Source of the DNA: Pseudomonadota bacterium
GTDB lineage: Bacteria; Pseudomonadota; Gammaproteobacteria; Xanthomonadales; Xanthomonadaceae
Reading direction: 5' to 3'
Length of the DNA: 64,000 nucleotides
Assembly (NCBI GenBank): GCA_023390905.1
Contig: JAEWBY010000079.1
Span: forward strand, 62,001 to 126,000
In this document: positions 8,597 through 17,776 of the stretch, piece after piece
Layout: each line of letters opens with the position of its first letter
Position numbering within the stretch: the first letter of the stretch is position 1
Notes under the pieces: model-generated
Told to the model about the DNA's origin: nothing
Database searches by the model: none
What the model saw: the letters and a program-made list of their open reading frames with translations, nothing else
Program-made: the position numbers and the translations under genes

Positions 8597-9607
8597 ATGC
8601 ACGATCGTCGTCGCTTTCTGCAAGCCGGACTGCTCGCTACCGGCGCACTGGCGCTGCCTTCACTGCCGCGCGCGCAGGCCGCTTCCGCATCCAGCGGTGC
8701 GCGCGTGGTCTCGACGTGGGACTTCGGCGTGCCCGCCAACCAGGCCGCGTGGAAGGTGCTGGGCGCGGGCGGCACTGCGCTCGATGCGGTGGAAGCCGGC
8801 GCACGCTGGGCCGAAAGCGAGCTGTGCAACCCGACGGTCGGCCGCTGCGGCAATCCCGATCGCGACGGCGTGCTGACGCTCGATGCGAGCATCATGGACG
8901 GCGATGGCCGCTGTGGATCGGTGGCGGCGTTGCAGGACATCCTGCATCCGATCTCGGTCGCGCGACGGGTGATGGAAAAAACGCCGCACGTGATGCTGGT
9001 GGGCGAGGGCGCGCAGCAGTTCGCGATCGCACAGGGCTTCCCGCGCGAACGCCTGCTCACGCCGCAGGCGCAGGCCGCCTGGCGGCAATGGCTGGAGACC
9101 TCCGAATACCAGCCCGAAATCAACGCCGAACGCCGCAGCCGGCCGGGCGACCGCGACAACCACGACACCATCGGCATGCTCGCCATCGATCAGAGCGGCA
9201 AGCTGGCCGGCGCGTGCACGACCAGCGGCATGGCGTGGAAGATGCACGGGCGCGTCGGCGACAGCCCGATCATCGGCGCCGGGCTGTACGTGGACAACGA
9301 GGTCGGCGCGGCCACCGCCTCGGGCGTCGGCGAGGAAATGATCCGCAACGCCGCGAGCTTTCTCGTCGTCGAACTGATGCGCCAGGGACGATCGCCGATG
9401 GAGGCGTGCCGCGAGGCCATCGATCGCGTCGTGCGCAAGCGCCCGCAGGCGAGCAAAACGTTGCAGGTCTGCTTCCTCGCGTTGAACCGGCACGGCGAAG
9501 TCGGCGCATTCGCGCTGCATCGCGGATTCGTCTATGCGGTGTGCGATGCGACGGAGCAGAAGGATCTGCGCGAGTCCGGATCGGTCTACCCGAGCACGCA
9601 GTCGTGA
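8597..9607 (+). CDS. N4-(beta-N-acetylglucosaminyl)-L-asparaginase (aspartylglucosaminidase)
   Basis: 336 aa from ATG 8597 (GGGGAAT upstream). The N-terminus MHDRRRFLQAGLLATGALAL is a Tat-like signal ending near RAQA, so the enzyme is probably periplasmic. It belongs to the Ntn-hydrolase glycosylasparaginases: autocleavage is expected between Asp190 and Thr191 (DNHD-TIGM), making Thr191 the nucleophile. The C-terminal subunit shows CTTSGMAWKMHGRVGD and DNEVGAATASG, very close to the characterised flavobacterial enzyme. It cleaves GlcNAc-Asn into aspartate and an amino sugar, the last step of N-glycan removal, which fits the mannosidases downstream. The stop overlaps the start of the CutC-like gene. 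Confidence 0.9.
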   Translation: MHDRRRFLQAGLLATGALALPSLPRAQAASASSGARVVSTWDFGVPANQAAWKVLGAGGTALDAVEAGARWAESELCNPTVGRCGNPDRDGVLTLDASIMDGDGRCGSVAALQDILHPISVARRVMEKTPHVMLVGEGAQQFAIAQGFPRERLLTPQAQAAWRQWLETSEYQPEINAERRSRPGDRDNHDTIGMLAIDQSGKLAGACTTSGMAWKMHGRVGDSPIIGAGLYVDNEVGAATASGVGEEMIRNAASFLVVELMRQGRSPMEACREAIDRVVRKRPQASKTLQVCFLALNRHGEVGAFALHRGFVYAVCDATEQKDLRESGSVYPSTQS

Positions 9608-10341
9608 GCCTGCCGCTGCAACTGGAGATCTGCGCCAACGCGTTCGCATCGGCGCTGGCCGCGCAGGCAGGCGGCGCGGATCGGATCGAGCTGTGCGAGA
9701 ACCTCGGCGAAGGCGGATGCACGCCGTCGTTCGGCACGCTGTCGATGACGCGCGATCACCTGCGCATTCCGCTGTACGTGCTGATCCGTCCGCGTGCCGG
9801 CGATTTCCTCTACGACGCGCGGGAAACGGAACTAATGCTGCGCGATGTCGAACAGTGCAGGCGTCTGGGGTGCGATGGCGTGGTGATCGGAGCGCTCGAT
9901 GCCGACGGCGGCGTCGACCTCAATGTGTGCCGTGAACTGATCGCCGCGGCGCGAGGCATGGGCGTGACGTTCCATCGCGCCTTCGATGCGGCGCGGGATC
10001 CGCGCCAGGCGCTCGAAGACATCATCGCGCTGGGTTGCGAACGCGTCCTGACCTCCGGCGCGGCCACATCGGCCGAGCAGGGCGGCGCCGCGATTGCCGC
10101 GGCGGTGCGGCAATCGTCCGGCCGCATCGCGGTGATGGCCGGCGCCGGAATCAGTGCAGGCAATGTGGCTGCGCTGGTGGCGATGACCGGCGTGCGACAG
10201 GTCCATGCGTCGGCGCGCGGAACCACGCGATCGGGCATGCGTCATCGCAACGAGCGCCTCGTCGGCCTGGAGCCCGATTGGTCCGCCACCGAAACCGTGC
10301 GCGTGCGTGAGCTGCGCGCTGCGCTGGATGCAATCGCGTAA
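9604..10341 (+). CDS. cutC: CutC family protein
   Basis: 245 aa from GTG 9604, which overlaps the preceding stop as GTGA. CutC-type TIM barrel: LEICANAFASALAAQAGGADRIELC at the N-terminus, ENLGEGGCTPS, LIRPRAGDFLY, VTFHRAFD and VLTSGAA. CutC was named for copper homeostasis in E. coli, but biochemical support for a copper role is thin. Here it is translationally coupled to the GlcNAc-Asn amidase and lies in a glycan cluster, so a sugar-related role is at least as likely. The copper genes only 3 kb away are on the opposite strand with their own promoters. A 606-base non-coding stretch follows. Confidence 0.88.
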   Translation: MSLPLQLEICANAFASALAAQAGGADRIELCENLGEGGCTPSFGTLSMTRDHLRIPLYVLIRPRAGDFLYDARETELMLRDVEQCRRLGCDGVVIGALDADGGVDLNVCRELIAAARGMGVTFHRAFDAARDPRQALEDIIALGCERVLTSGAATSAEQGGAAIAAAVRQSSGRIAVMAGAGISAGNVAALVAMTGVRQVHASARGTTRSGMRHRNERLVGLEPDWSATETVRVRELRAALDAIA

Positions 10342-10829
10342 CACGGCCCCGCACTGACGGCGTCGTTCGGACGCCACGCTGGTTGCACATCCGTCCGGTG
10401 GAGCAGAAGGAGGGGGGCGCGCTTGCATCGTCACTGCCCCGGTCGCATCGCGCATCACGCGCGCCACTGACCGCATGCGCATCGAACACGCTACGGCCGC
10501 CTCCGCGCGGGCAATCGGATGAGCTGCGCCTGCAACGCCCGCGCGTGTAACCGATTGGGCCGCGGAGCGGTTTCCACCCCCAACCGGCTTCCCGCCGCGC
10601 CCATGGAGCGCGCCGCGGTCCGGCTCGAAGCGGACATGCGTACGGTGGAGGGTGTCGCCGCCGCGCACTTTTGCGCAACACGGTCATACGCCTGCAATCG
10701 GACTGCGGTAAGCCGCCTGATTCGGTCAATGACAAGTTGTTGAATCAAAACAATTATCTCGATCCAAAATTGTCCAAATCCGCGGGTGTTGCAGTGCGGA
10801 ATGCAAACTCACATTCAGCCGTGGTCCTA
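10342..10829. other. non-coding upstream region of the TonB receptor gene
   Basis: No convincing gene is seen in this part of the 606-base gap. The first 300 bases are GC-rich with scattered short open frames lacking codon bias. From about 10730 the base composition becomes clearly more AT-rich. It contains the dyad TTGTT-N7-AACAA (10737-10753), and 10753-10768 read on the minus strand (TTTGGATCGAGATAAT) matches the first 11 bases of the LacI-type boxes further down, a possible weak distal operator. Confidence 0.5.
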
Positions 10830-10903
10830 TTTGGATCGATTCAGGGGACGGGCGGCGATCGGATTTGGACCGATTCAAACCCGCAGATTTAGATCGAACT
10901 AAA
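10830..10903 (+). promoter_or_regulatory. three LacI-type operator boxes upstream of the TonB receptor
   Basis: Three 16-bp near-palindromes with a central CG: TTTGGATCGATTCAGG (10830-10845), TTTGGACCGATTCAAA (10864-10879) and TTTAGATCGAACTAAA (10888-10903). Their consensus is about TTTgaATCGAttcAAA. Centres are 34 and 24 bases apart and the last box ends 44 bases before the receptor ATG. Central-CpG palindromes of this size are typical of LacI-family repressors, and such a regulator is encoded 6 kb downstream in the same cluster. Confidence 0.65.
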
Positions 10904-10947
10904 CGCTTCGCAAGACTCGTCAACCACCACTCATCGAGTACCAGCCA

Positions 10948-13929
10948 ATGGCTCAGTTCACCCGCTTCCGCCGCAATGCCCTGACCAGCGCCCTGTTGCT
11001 GGCGATCGTCCCGGCCCTGTCCGCGACCGCGCAGGAAACCAGCACCACCGGATCCACCCAGCAACTGGACACCGTGACCGTCACCGGTTCGCGCATCAAG
11101 CGCGCCGAGGTCGAAGGTCCGGCGCCGGTCAACATCCTGACCGCCGATCAGATCAAGAAGGAAGGCTTCGTCACTGTCTACGACGTGCTGACCACGCTGA
11201 CCGAAGCCACCGGCACCGTGGAAGCCGATTCCACCTGGGGTTCGCACACCCCCAACGCCAGTGGCCTGAACCTGCGCGGCATGGGCCCGAACCGCACGCT
11301 GCTGCTGGTCAATGGCCGTCGCGTCGCCGACTACCCGCTGCCGTATGAAGGGCAGACCAATTTCTCCAACTACAGCAACATTCCCGCCGCCGCCGTCGAA
11401 CGGGTGGAAGTGCTGACCGGCGGCGCGTCGGCCATCTACGGTTCGGACGCCATCGCCGGCGTGGTCAACGTCATCCTCAAGCAGAACTACGACGGCGACG
11501 AGTTCCGCATCCGCGGCGGTTCCTCGACCGAGGGCGGCCGTGATACCTGGGATCTGTCGTGGGCCGGCGGCAAGACCGGGCAGAACTGGAGCGTCACCTA
11601 CGCGCTGCAGTACAACAAGCGCGATCCGCTGTTCGGCCGCGATCGCCCGGAGATGGACGACGCTTCCGATGCGCCGTATTCCTCGTGGAACATGGAACAG
11701 CGCCGCGTCGGCTTCCGTCCGACCGTCGGCCTGGCCTTGATCAACGCCGGCACCGGCACGCGCCTGGCGCCGCCGGCCGGCGCATGCGAACAGTTCAACG
11801 GCGAGTACTACCGCGCCGATCGCCTGACCTACAACTACAACACCAACACGATCAACAACACCGGCTCGCTGTGCGGCATGAGCGCCGATTACGCGAACTG
11901 GCTGCTCACCAGCGGCGCCGAGAACGTCTCCGGCAATCTGTACGCGACCTGGGATTTCGAAGGGGGGCTGCAGGCGTGGAGCAACGTCGCCGTCTACCGT
12001 TCCGAAGCGCTGTGGGGCACCGCGCCGCCGACGGTCTATCTGGTCGATGACGCCAATGGCTATTTCTGGGATGCCGGCAGCAACCAGCCGATCATCGGCC
12101 AGCGCCAGCTCACCCCGAACGAAGTGGGCGGGATCGACACGCTGCGCAACACCAACCGCGAACTGTCCTGGGACTGGAGCGCCGGCCTGCGCGGCAGCTT
12201 CGCCGATCGCTTCGACTGGTCGGCCTCGATCGGCCGTTCGTACTACTCGGTCGAAGAACGCCAGAACGTGGTCAACGAACAGCGTTCCTACGATTACTTC
12301 CTCGGCCCGCAACTGGGCACCACCGCCGATGGCGAAGCGATCTACGACTTGAACGAGCAGCGCTGGTGGAGCCCGATCACGCCGGATCAGTATCGCCAGT
12401 TCGGCGATCTGGCGGTCAATCACGCGTCCTCGTTCGTCAACCAGGCCTCGTTCGACATCACCGGTGAACTGTTCCAGGGCTGGGCCGGTCCGATTGCCTT
12501 CGCCGCCGTGGTGGAAGCCGCGCAGCAGGGCTACAAGCTCAATCCGGACGCACGCGCCGGCATCGATTTCGATCTGCAGAACGTGGATCGCGGCGGCGGC
12601 GAGCGCACGCGCTACTCGGCCGGTCTGGAATTCAAGGTGCCGCTGCTGGAATCGCTGACCGCCACCGCGGCCGCGCGCTACGACCGCTACGGTGACTACA
12701 AGTACTACGACCAGAGCGAGAACACGGTCGACATCGGCACGCAGGACGAGACCACCTACAACCTCGGTCTTGAATGGCGGCCGCTCGACACGCTGCTGCT
12801 GCGTGGTTCGTACGCCACCAGCTTCCACGCGCCGGACATGCATTACCTGCTGGGCCAGGTCAGTTCGTCGGAAGTCACTGCCACGGACGTATTCACCTGC
12901 ATAGATACCGAGGCTTACCAGACCAACAACTGCGGCGTGGGCAACACGGACGTCTGGTATACGTTCGACGTCTATCGTCGCGGCACGCCCAACCTCAAAC
13001 CGGAAGTGGGCGATTCCTGGACTGTGGGCTTTGTGTGGGATGCCTTGCCGAACCTTTCCTTCACCGCCGACTACTGGGCGATCACGCTGGAGGACAAGAT
13101 CGAGGACGTCGGAACCGACGAAATCCTCACCAGCGAGGCTGGCTGCCGCACGCAACTTGATATCAACGGTCGCACCTGGAACAACCCCGGCGGCGACCAG
13201 TACTGCGCGGATATCGAATCCCGCGTGCATCGCGGCGCGGACGGCAAGATCGTGTCGATCGATCGTGGCCCGTTCAACCTGTCGCAGCGTTCGGTCAAGG
13301 GCGTCGACCTGACCGGCCGCTATCGTCTGGATACGAACAACTGGGGCGACTTCCAGTTCGGCTTCAACTACACCAACCAGGTTTCGACGAAGGAACAGAA
13401 GTACGCCAACGATCCGAATCCCGAACGCCGCGATCGCGACATCCGCAGCAAGCTGCGCGCCAGCGTGGCCTGGCAGCGCGGCAACTGGAACGCCAACGTC
13501 TATGCCGACCGCGTCGGATCGGTGCCGGGCGTGCGTTACCACTGGGACGCGCGCAATCCGCAGAACTCCGGAGGTTGCCGTCCATTCGATGACGGTTACA
13601 TTCCCAGCGACAGCCCGGATCGGAACTGCTCCGAACCGCTGGAGATCCCGGATGGCAACGGTGGCATGATCACCAATCCCAACCCCAATGCCGGCCAGTC
13701 CACCGAGCGCTACTTCGGTCGCGTCGGGCCGTTCATCACCTGGAACTTCAACGTCGGCTATCGCATCAGCGAGCACGCCAAGCTGAACTTCTACGTCAAC
13801 AACGCGTTCAATGCGACGAGCTGGAACCACAAGGATCCCTACAAGCTCGATTACGACTTCGCGCCGACGCGCCTGCTGAGCGCGGTGGGTCGCGAAGTGT
13901 CGCTGGAGTATGTGTTCACCTTCGAGTGA
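10948..13929 (+). CDS. TonB-dependent receptor, probable N-glycan/oligosaccharide importer
   Basis: 993 aa. A signal peptide (hydrophobic LLLAIVPALSATAQ) is followed by the TonB box/plug start (LDTVTVTGSRIKR), a plug domain with LNLRGMGPNRTLLLVNGRRV and VERVEVLTGGASAIYGSDAIAGVVN, and a large barrel ending in a C-terminal aromatic (YVFTFE). Length and the LVNGRRV plug fit the carbohydrate-type receptors common in Xanthomonadaceae. It would bring oligosaccharides across the outer membrane using TonB energy. The substrate is inferred from the downstream mannosidases. Three LacI-type boxes precede it, so it is probably the induced first gene of the operon. Confidence 0.88.
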   Translation: MAQFTRFRRNALTSALLLAIVPALSATAQETSTTGSTQQLDTVTVTGSRIKRAEVEGPAPVNILTADQIKKEGFVTVYDVLTTLTEATGTVEADSTWGSHTPNASGLNLRGMGPNRTLLLVNGRRVADYPLPYEGQTNFSNYSNIPAAAVERVEVLTGGASAIYGSDAIAGVVNVILKQNYDGDEFRIRGGSSTEGGRDTWDLSWAGGKTGQNWSVTYALQYNKRDPLFGRDRPEMDDASDAPYSSWNMEQRRVGFRPTVGLALINAGTGTRLAPPAGACEQFNGEYYRADRLTYNYNTNTINNTGSLCGMSADYANWLLTSGAENVSGNLYATWDFEGGLQAWSNVAVYRSEALWGTAPPTVYLVDDANGYFWDAGSNQPIIGQRQLTPNEVGGIDTLRNTNRELSWDWSAGLRGSFADRFDWSASIGRSYYSVEERQNVVNEQRSYDYFLGPQLGTTADGEAIYDLNEQRWWSPITPDQYRQFGDLAVNHASSFVNQASFDITGELFQGWAGPIAFAAVVEAAQQGYKLNPDARAGIDFDLQNVDRGGGERTRYSAGLEFKVPLLESLTATAAARYDRYGDYKYYDQSENTVDIGTQDETTYNLGLEWRPLDTLLLRGSYATSFHAPDMHYLLGQVSSSEVTATDVFTCIDTEAYQTNNCGVGNTDVWYTFDVYRRGTPNLKPEVGDSWTVGFVWDALPNLSFTADYWAITLEDKIEDVGTDEILTSEAGCRTQLDINGRTWNNPGGDQYCADIESRVHRGADGKIVSIDRGPFNLSQRSVKGVDLTGRYRLDTNNWGDFQFGFNYTNQVSTKEQKYANDPNPERRDRDIRSKLRASVAWQRGNWNANVYADRVGSVPGVRYHWDARNPQNSGGCRPFDDGYIPSDSPDRNCSEPLEIPDGNGGMITNPNPNAGQSTERYFGRVGPFITWNFNVGYRISEHAKLNFYVNNAFNATSWNHKDPYKLDYDFAPTRLLSAVGREVSLEYVFTFE

Positions 13930-13937
13930 TCGCAGCG

Positions 13938-13969
13938 CCGCCGCCTGCCCGCAACCGGGGAGGCGGCGG
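13938..13969 (+). other. hairpin between receptor and GH92 genes
   Basis: A 9-bp perfect stem CCGCCGCCT / AGGCGGCGG with a 14-base loop starts 9 bases after the receptor stop. No T run follows, so full termination is unlikely. It could limit read-through or protect the receptor mRNA, giving more receptor than enzyme. Confidence 0.4.
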
Positions 13970-14111
13970 TACGCAGGTCGCATCGAGAAGATGCACGGCC
14001 AGGGAGGCCGGTCATGGCGCATCGCCGCGTGCAAGCGGCGGCGCGCTGACGAGAATGCCGTTTGTCCCACGCATCGCACGATCGCGGTGCCCCATCGAGA
14101 TGGTTGACACG

Positions 14112-16535
14112 ATGATGCCCAGAATCCGAGTTGCGGCCGCGTTGGCCACGTTGCTGTCGATCGCGCCGATCGCCCACGCGGCCGTCAGCGGCGGCGACCC
14201 CGCGCGCGAGGTCAATACCTTCATCGGCAGCAAGGACGACGGCAACACATTCCCCGGCGCGTCCGCACCGTTCGGCCTGATCCAGGTCAGCCCGATCGGC
14301 GAGCACTACACCGGCTGGCGTTATGACGATCCGAAGATTCGCGGTTTCGGCCATTTGTTCCTGTCCGGCGCGGGCTGCTGGGAGCAGGGCGGCCAGGTGT
14401 CGGTGCTGCCGGTGACCGGCACGATCGCGCGCGGCGGCGATTTCGACATCGCCGATCCCAAGCGCTTCAACCACAAGGCCTACGCCTCGGCCTACACGCA
14501 TGACGGCGAAATCGGCCAGGCCGGTTATTACAAGGTGAGGCTGACCGATTACGGCGGCATCGATGCCGAAACCACCGCGCTGACGCGCGCGGCCGCCGAG
14601 CGCTACACCTTCGGCACCGGTGGTGAAGGCCACGTACTGGTGAACGTCGCGCAGGCGAACGAAAAGCACTCGGTGATCGGCAGCCGCATCGAGGTGATCG
14701 GCGATCGCGTCGTCGAAGGCAAGCTGGTCACGCAGAGCTTCTGCGGCGGTCATGAATACACCACATGGTTCCGGATGGAGTTCGATCGCCCGTTCAGGGC
14801 GTTCGGCACCTGGGGCGAGGGCGGCGGCCTGCCGGGATCGCGCCACAGCATGGAAGGCGAAGCCAAGCCCAATGGCGCGTGGTTGAGCTTCGACCTGTCC
14901 GCGGGCCGATCGGTCACCGCGATCAGCGCGATCTCGCACGTGGATGCCGAAGGCGCGCGCAACAACCTGCGCCGCGAAGCGATGATCGGCGGCAAGCCGA
15001 TGAGCTTCGATCAGATGCGCAAGCAAGCGCAGGATGCCTGGCGCAAGGAGCTTGCGAGCGTGCGCGTCGAAGGCGGCAGCCATGACGATCGCACCGTGTT
15101 CTACACCGCGCTCTACCACACGCTGTTGCAACCGTTGACCGGCAGCGATGCCGATGGCCGCTATCGCGGTTACGACGAACAGATCCATCGCGCCGACGGA
15201 TGGACCTACTACGAATATTTCTCGCTGTGGGATACCTATCGTTCGCAGAACCAGTGGCTGGCGATGACGCGGCCCGAACGTGCGCGCGACATCGGCCGTT
15301 CGCTGCTCGCGATCCACGAACAGGGCGGCTGGCTGCCGCGCTGGGGTTACGCCAATTTCGACACCAACATCATGACCGGCGATCCGGCCACGCCGTTCCT
15401 CGTGGATCTGTGGCGCTTCGGCGCGCTCAAGGGCGTGGAGCAGCAGGCGTACGCGGCGCTGCGGCAGAACGCCTTCGGCATGCCGCCGGCGAATTCGCGC
15501 CACGCGGGCCGCTCGGGCAACGCCAGCTATCTGGCCAACGGTTTCGTGCAGTATGACCGCGCGTTTCCGTCCAAGGGCATGGACGTGGATCCGCATCATG
15601 GCGGATCGGCCACGCTGGAATACGCGCTCGCCGACTGCGCGCTGGCGCAGATGGCCGAAGGCCTGGGCCAGTCGCAGGATGCGGCGGTGCTGCGCCAGCG
15701 CGGCCGCAACTGGCGCAGGGTGTGGGATGCCGACGTGCGTGATGAAGAGACCGGCTTCAGCGGATTCCCGCGTCCGCGCCTGGAGGATGGCCAGTGGTAC
15801 ACGCCATCGGAAGGCCACTACAGCCCGCGCTCGCACCACGGCTTTCATGAAGGCACTGCGTGGCAGTACCAGTGGCTGGCGCAGCAGGATGTCGAAGGGC
15901 TGGTCGAAGCGATGCACGGCCAGGAGCAGGCGCTGCGCCGTCTCGATACGTTCTTCGCCTACGAGGCGCTGGTGAAGGACCCACTGCATGCCGCGCGCAG
16001 GGAATGGGTGGTCGGGCCGTACAGCTACTACAACCAGTACCGCTACAACCCGAACAACGAACCGGATCTGCATGCGCCGTGGATGTACACGCTGATCGGC
16101 CAGCCGTGGAAAACCGCCACCGTCCTGCGCGCGGCGCAGCAGTTGTTCACCAACGCGCCCAACGGCGTGACCGGCAATGACGATCTCGGCACGATGTCGG
16201 CCTGGTATCTCTACAGCGCGATCGGCCTGTATCCGGCGGTGCCGGGCAGTGGCCAGTTCCTGCTGCATACGCCGCGTTTCGCGAAGGTCGAAGTCGATCT
16301 CGGCACTGGCCGCACGCTGCGCGTGCGCGCGCCGCACGCCGATGGACGCCAGTTGCAGTACGTCGCCGGTGCGCGCGTGGACGGCAAGGCCAATCCGGTG
16401 TGGATCGACTGGTCCGCGTTGCAGCGCGGCCCGGCGATCGACTTCGCGCTCACCACGCAACCGCCAACCGCAGGCTGGGGCACCGCGCCGCAGGATCGTC
16501 CCGTGTCGTACTGCGCCGTCCCGGCCTCGCCCTGA
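14112..16535 (+). CDS. GH92 alpha-mannosidase
   Basis: 807 aa from ATG 14112 (ATG codons at 14100 and 14115 are alternatives); a signal peptide (MMPRIRVAAALATLLSIAP to AHA) follows. GH92 marks run through the protein: VNTFIGSKDDGNTFPGA and FGLIQVSP at the N-terminus, GFGHLFLSGAGC, the general-acid region HEGTAWQYQWLAQQD, and GNDDLGTMSAWYLYSAIGLYP near the end. Members are calcium-dependent exo-alpha-mannosidases that trim alpha-1,2/1,3/1,6-linked mannose from high-mannose N-glycans. Being secreted, it would act in the periplasm on glycans brought in by the receptor upstream. Confidence 0.92.
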   Translation: MMPRIRVAAALATLLSIAPIAHAAVSGGDPAREVNTFIGSKDDGNTFPGASAPFGLIQVSPIGEHYTGWRYDDPKIRGFGHLFLSGAGCWEQGGQVSVLPVTGTIARGGDFDIADPKRFNHKAYASAYTHDGEIGQAGYYKVRLTDYGGIDAETTALTRAAAERYTFGTGGEGHVLVNVAQANEKHSVIGSRIEVIGDRVVEGKLVTQSFCGGHEYTTWFRMEFDRPFRAFGTWGEGGGLPGSRHSMEGEAKPNGAWLSFDLSAGRSVTAISAISHVDAEGARNNLRREAMIGGKPMSFDQMRKQAQDAWRKELASVRVEGGSHDDRTVFYTALYHTLLQPLTGSDADGRYRGYDEQIHRADGWTYYEYFSLWDTYRSQNQWLAMTRPERARDIGRSLLAIHEQGGWLPRWGYANFDTNIMTGDPATPFLVDLWRFGALKGVEQQAYAALRQNAFGMPPANSRHAGRSGNASYLANGFVQYDRAFPSKGMDVDPHHGGSATLEYALADCALAQMAEGLGQSQDAAVLRQRGRNWRRVWDADVRDEETGFSGFPRPRLEDGQWYTPSEGHYSPRSHHGFHEGTAWQYQWLAQQDVEGLVEAMHGQEQALRRLDTFFAYEALVKDPLHAARREWVVGPYSYYNQYRYNPNNEPDLHAPWMYTLIGQPWKTATVLRAAQQLFTNAPNGVTGNDDLGTMSAWYLYSAIGLYPAVPGSGQFLLHTPRFAKVEVDLGTGRTLRVRAPHADGRQLQYVAGARVDGKANPVWIDWSALQRGPAIDFALTTQPPTAGWGTAPQDRPVSYCAVPASP

Positions 16536-16651
16536 GTTTTCGCCATGTCTGTCGCCGCACCGGCTCTCTCTCCCACTGGTCGGCGACCGGCATGGCATTC
16601 CCGCCTGCGTAATCGTATAGGCTTGCGCGACCAACGGACCATGCATCGATC

Positions 16652-17731
16652 ATGAAAGACAAGGCCACCGCCGCAGGGAAGGGCAGTCGTCCGGCCACCG
16701 TCCGCAACGGCGGACGACGCGCGGTCACCGTCACCGACATCGCCAACGCGATTGGCGTATCGCGTGCGACGGTGTCGCTGGTGCTGCGCGGCAGTCCGCT
16801 GGTGCATGCCGAAACGCGCGCCCGCGTGGAAGCCGAACTGCGGCGCCAGCGTTACGTCTACAACCGTGGCGCGGCCAACCTGCGGCGACGCACGTCCTCC
16901 AGCGTCGCGCTGGTGATCAACGATCTGTCCAACCCGTTCTTCGCCGAATTCGCCGCGGGTGTGGACGAAGCCCTGGGCGGCAAGGGTTACGTCACCCTGC
17001 TCGGCAGCACCGGTGAATCGCCCGAGCGCCAGCAGGCCGTGCTGTCCACGCTGATGGAACATACGCCGGCTGGATTGATTCTCTCGCCGGCCGAAGGCAG
17101 CGACAGCGCGCAACTGAAGCTCGTGCTCGGCGCGCATGCGAACGTGCTGCTGTTCAACCGCGAACTCGAAGGCGCGGAGTGGGATTTCCTCGCGCTGGAC
17201 AACCAGCGCGGCGCCTGCATGGCGACCGAGCATCTGATCGGCCTGGGCCATCGGCGCATCGCGTTCTTCGGCGGCCATGCCGAATCCAGTTCCTGCCGAC
17301 AGCGTCGTGCCGGGTATCGGCAGGCCATGGAACAGGCCGGGCTGGCGGTGCACGAGGACTGGTTGATCGAATCGGCGCCCAACCGGCTCGATGCTTCGGC
17401 ACGCAGCGCCGATCTCTTCAGCGCGGCCGTCATGCCCACCGCGGCGGTCTGCTACAACGACAGCGTCGCGCTCGGCCTGATGCCGGGGCTGGCGTCGCGC
17501 GGCGTGCAACCGGGCCGCGATTTCGCGGTCACCGGGTTCGACGACATCTCCGAAGCCGCGGTGTCCACGCCGTCGCTGACCACGCTGTCGGTCGATCCGC
17601 GCGAACGTGGTCGCCAGGCCGCCGGCCTGCTGTTGCGTCGACTGGAAGATGCCGACGCCATACCCCAGCGCATCGTCGCCCCGGTGCAATTGAAAATCCG
17701 CGAAAGCAGCGGCGGACCCGTGGCCGCATAA
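16652..17731 (+). CDS. LacI-family transcriptional regulator
   Basis: 359 aa. A basic 25-residue extension (Lys/Arg/Gly rich) precedes the LacI helix-turn-helix (VTVTDIANAIGVSRATVSLVLRG at about 26-48). The rest is a periplasmic-binding-protein-like effector domain (VALVINDLSNPFFAEFAAGVD, FDDISEAAVSTPSLTTLSVDP). It is the only regulator in the glycan cluster and is the natural candidate for the three boxes at 10830-10903. The inducer is probably mannose, a mannoside or a downstream sugar phosphate; this is inference. 45 bases to the transporter gene. Confidence 0.9.
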   Translation: MKDKATAAGKGSRPATVRNGGRRAVTVTDIANAIGVSRATVSLVLRGSPLVHAETRARVEAELRRQRYVYNRGAANLRRRTSSSVALVINDLSNPFFAEFAAGVDEALGGKGYVTLLGSTGESPERQQAVLSTLMEHTPAGLILSPAEGSDSAQLKLVLGAHANVLLFNRELEGAEWDFLALDNQRGACMATEHLIGLGHRRIAFFGGHAESSSCRQRRAGYRQAMEQAGLAVHEDWLIESAPNRLDASARSADLFSAAVMPTAAVCYNDSVALGLMPGLASRGVQPGRDFAVTGFDDISEAAVSTPSLTTLSVDPRERGRQAAGLLLRRLEDADAIPQRIVAPVQLKIRESSGGPVAA

Positions 17732-17776
17732 TGTCCTTTCCCTCCATTCACTGCGCGCTGTGAGGCGCGAACCCCC

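Noticed and set aside
11740..11760. TTGATCAA-like sequence inside the TonB receptor gene as a possible FNR site
   Set aside because: Only one half-site matches the N4-spaced box and it is inside a coding region far from any start.
10726..14079. very long open frame on the minus strand (over 1100 codons) opposite the TonB receptor
   Set aside because: It mirrors the receptor frame, has the Val/Ala/Arg/His/Gly-rich composition of antisense frames in high-GC DNA, and shows no domain or start site. The sense frame has clear receptor motifs.
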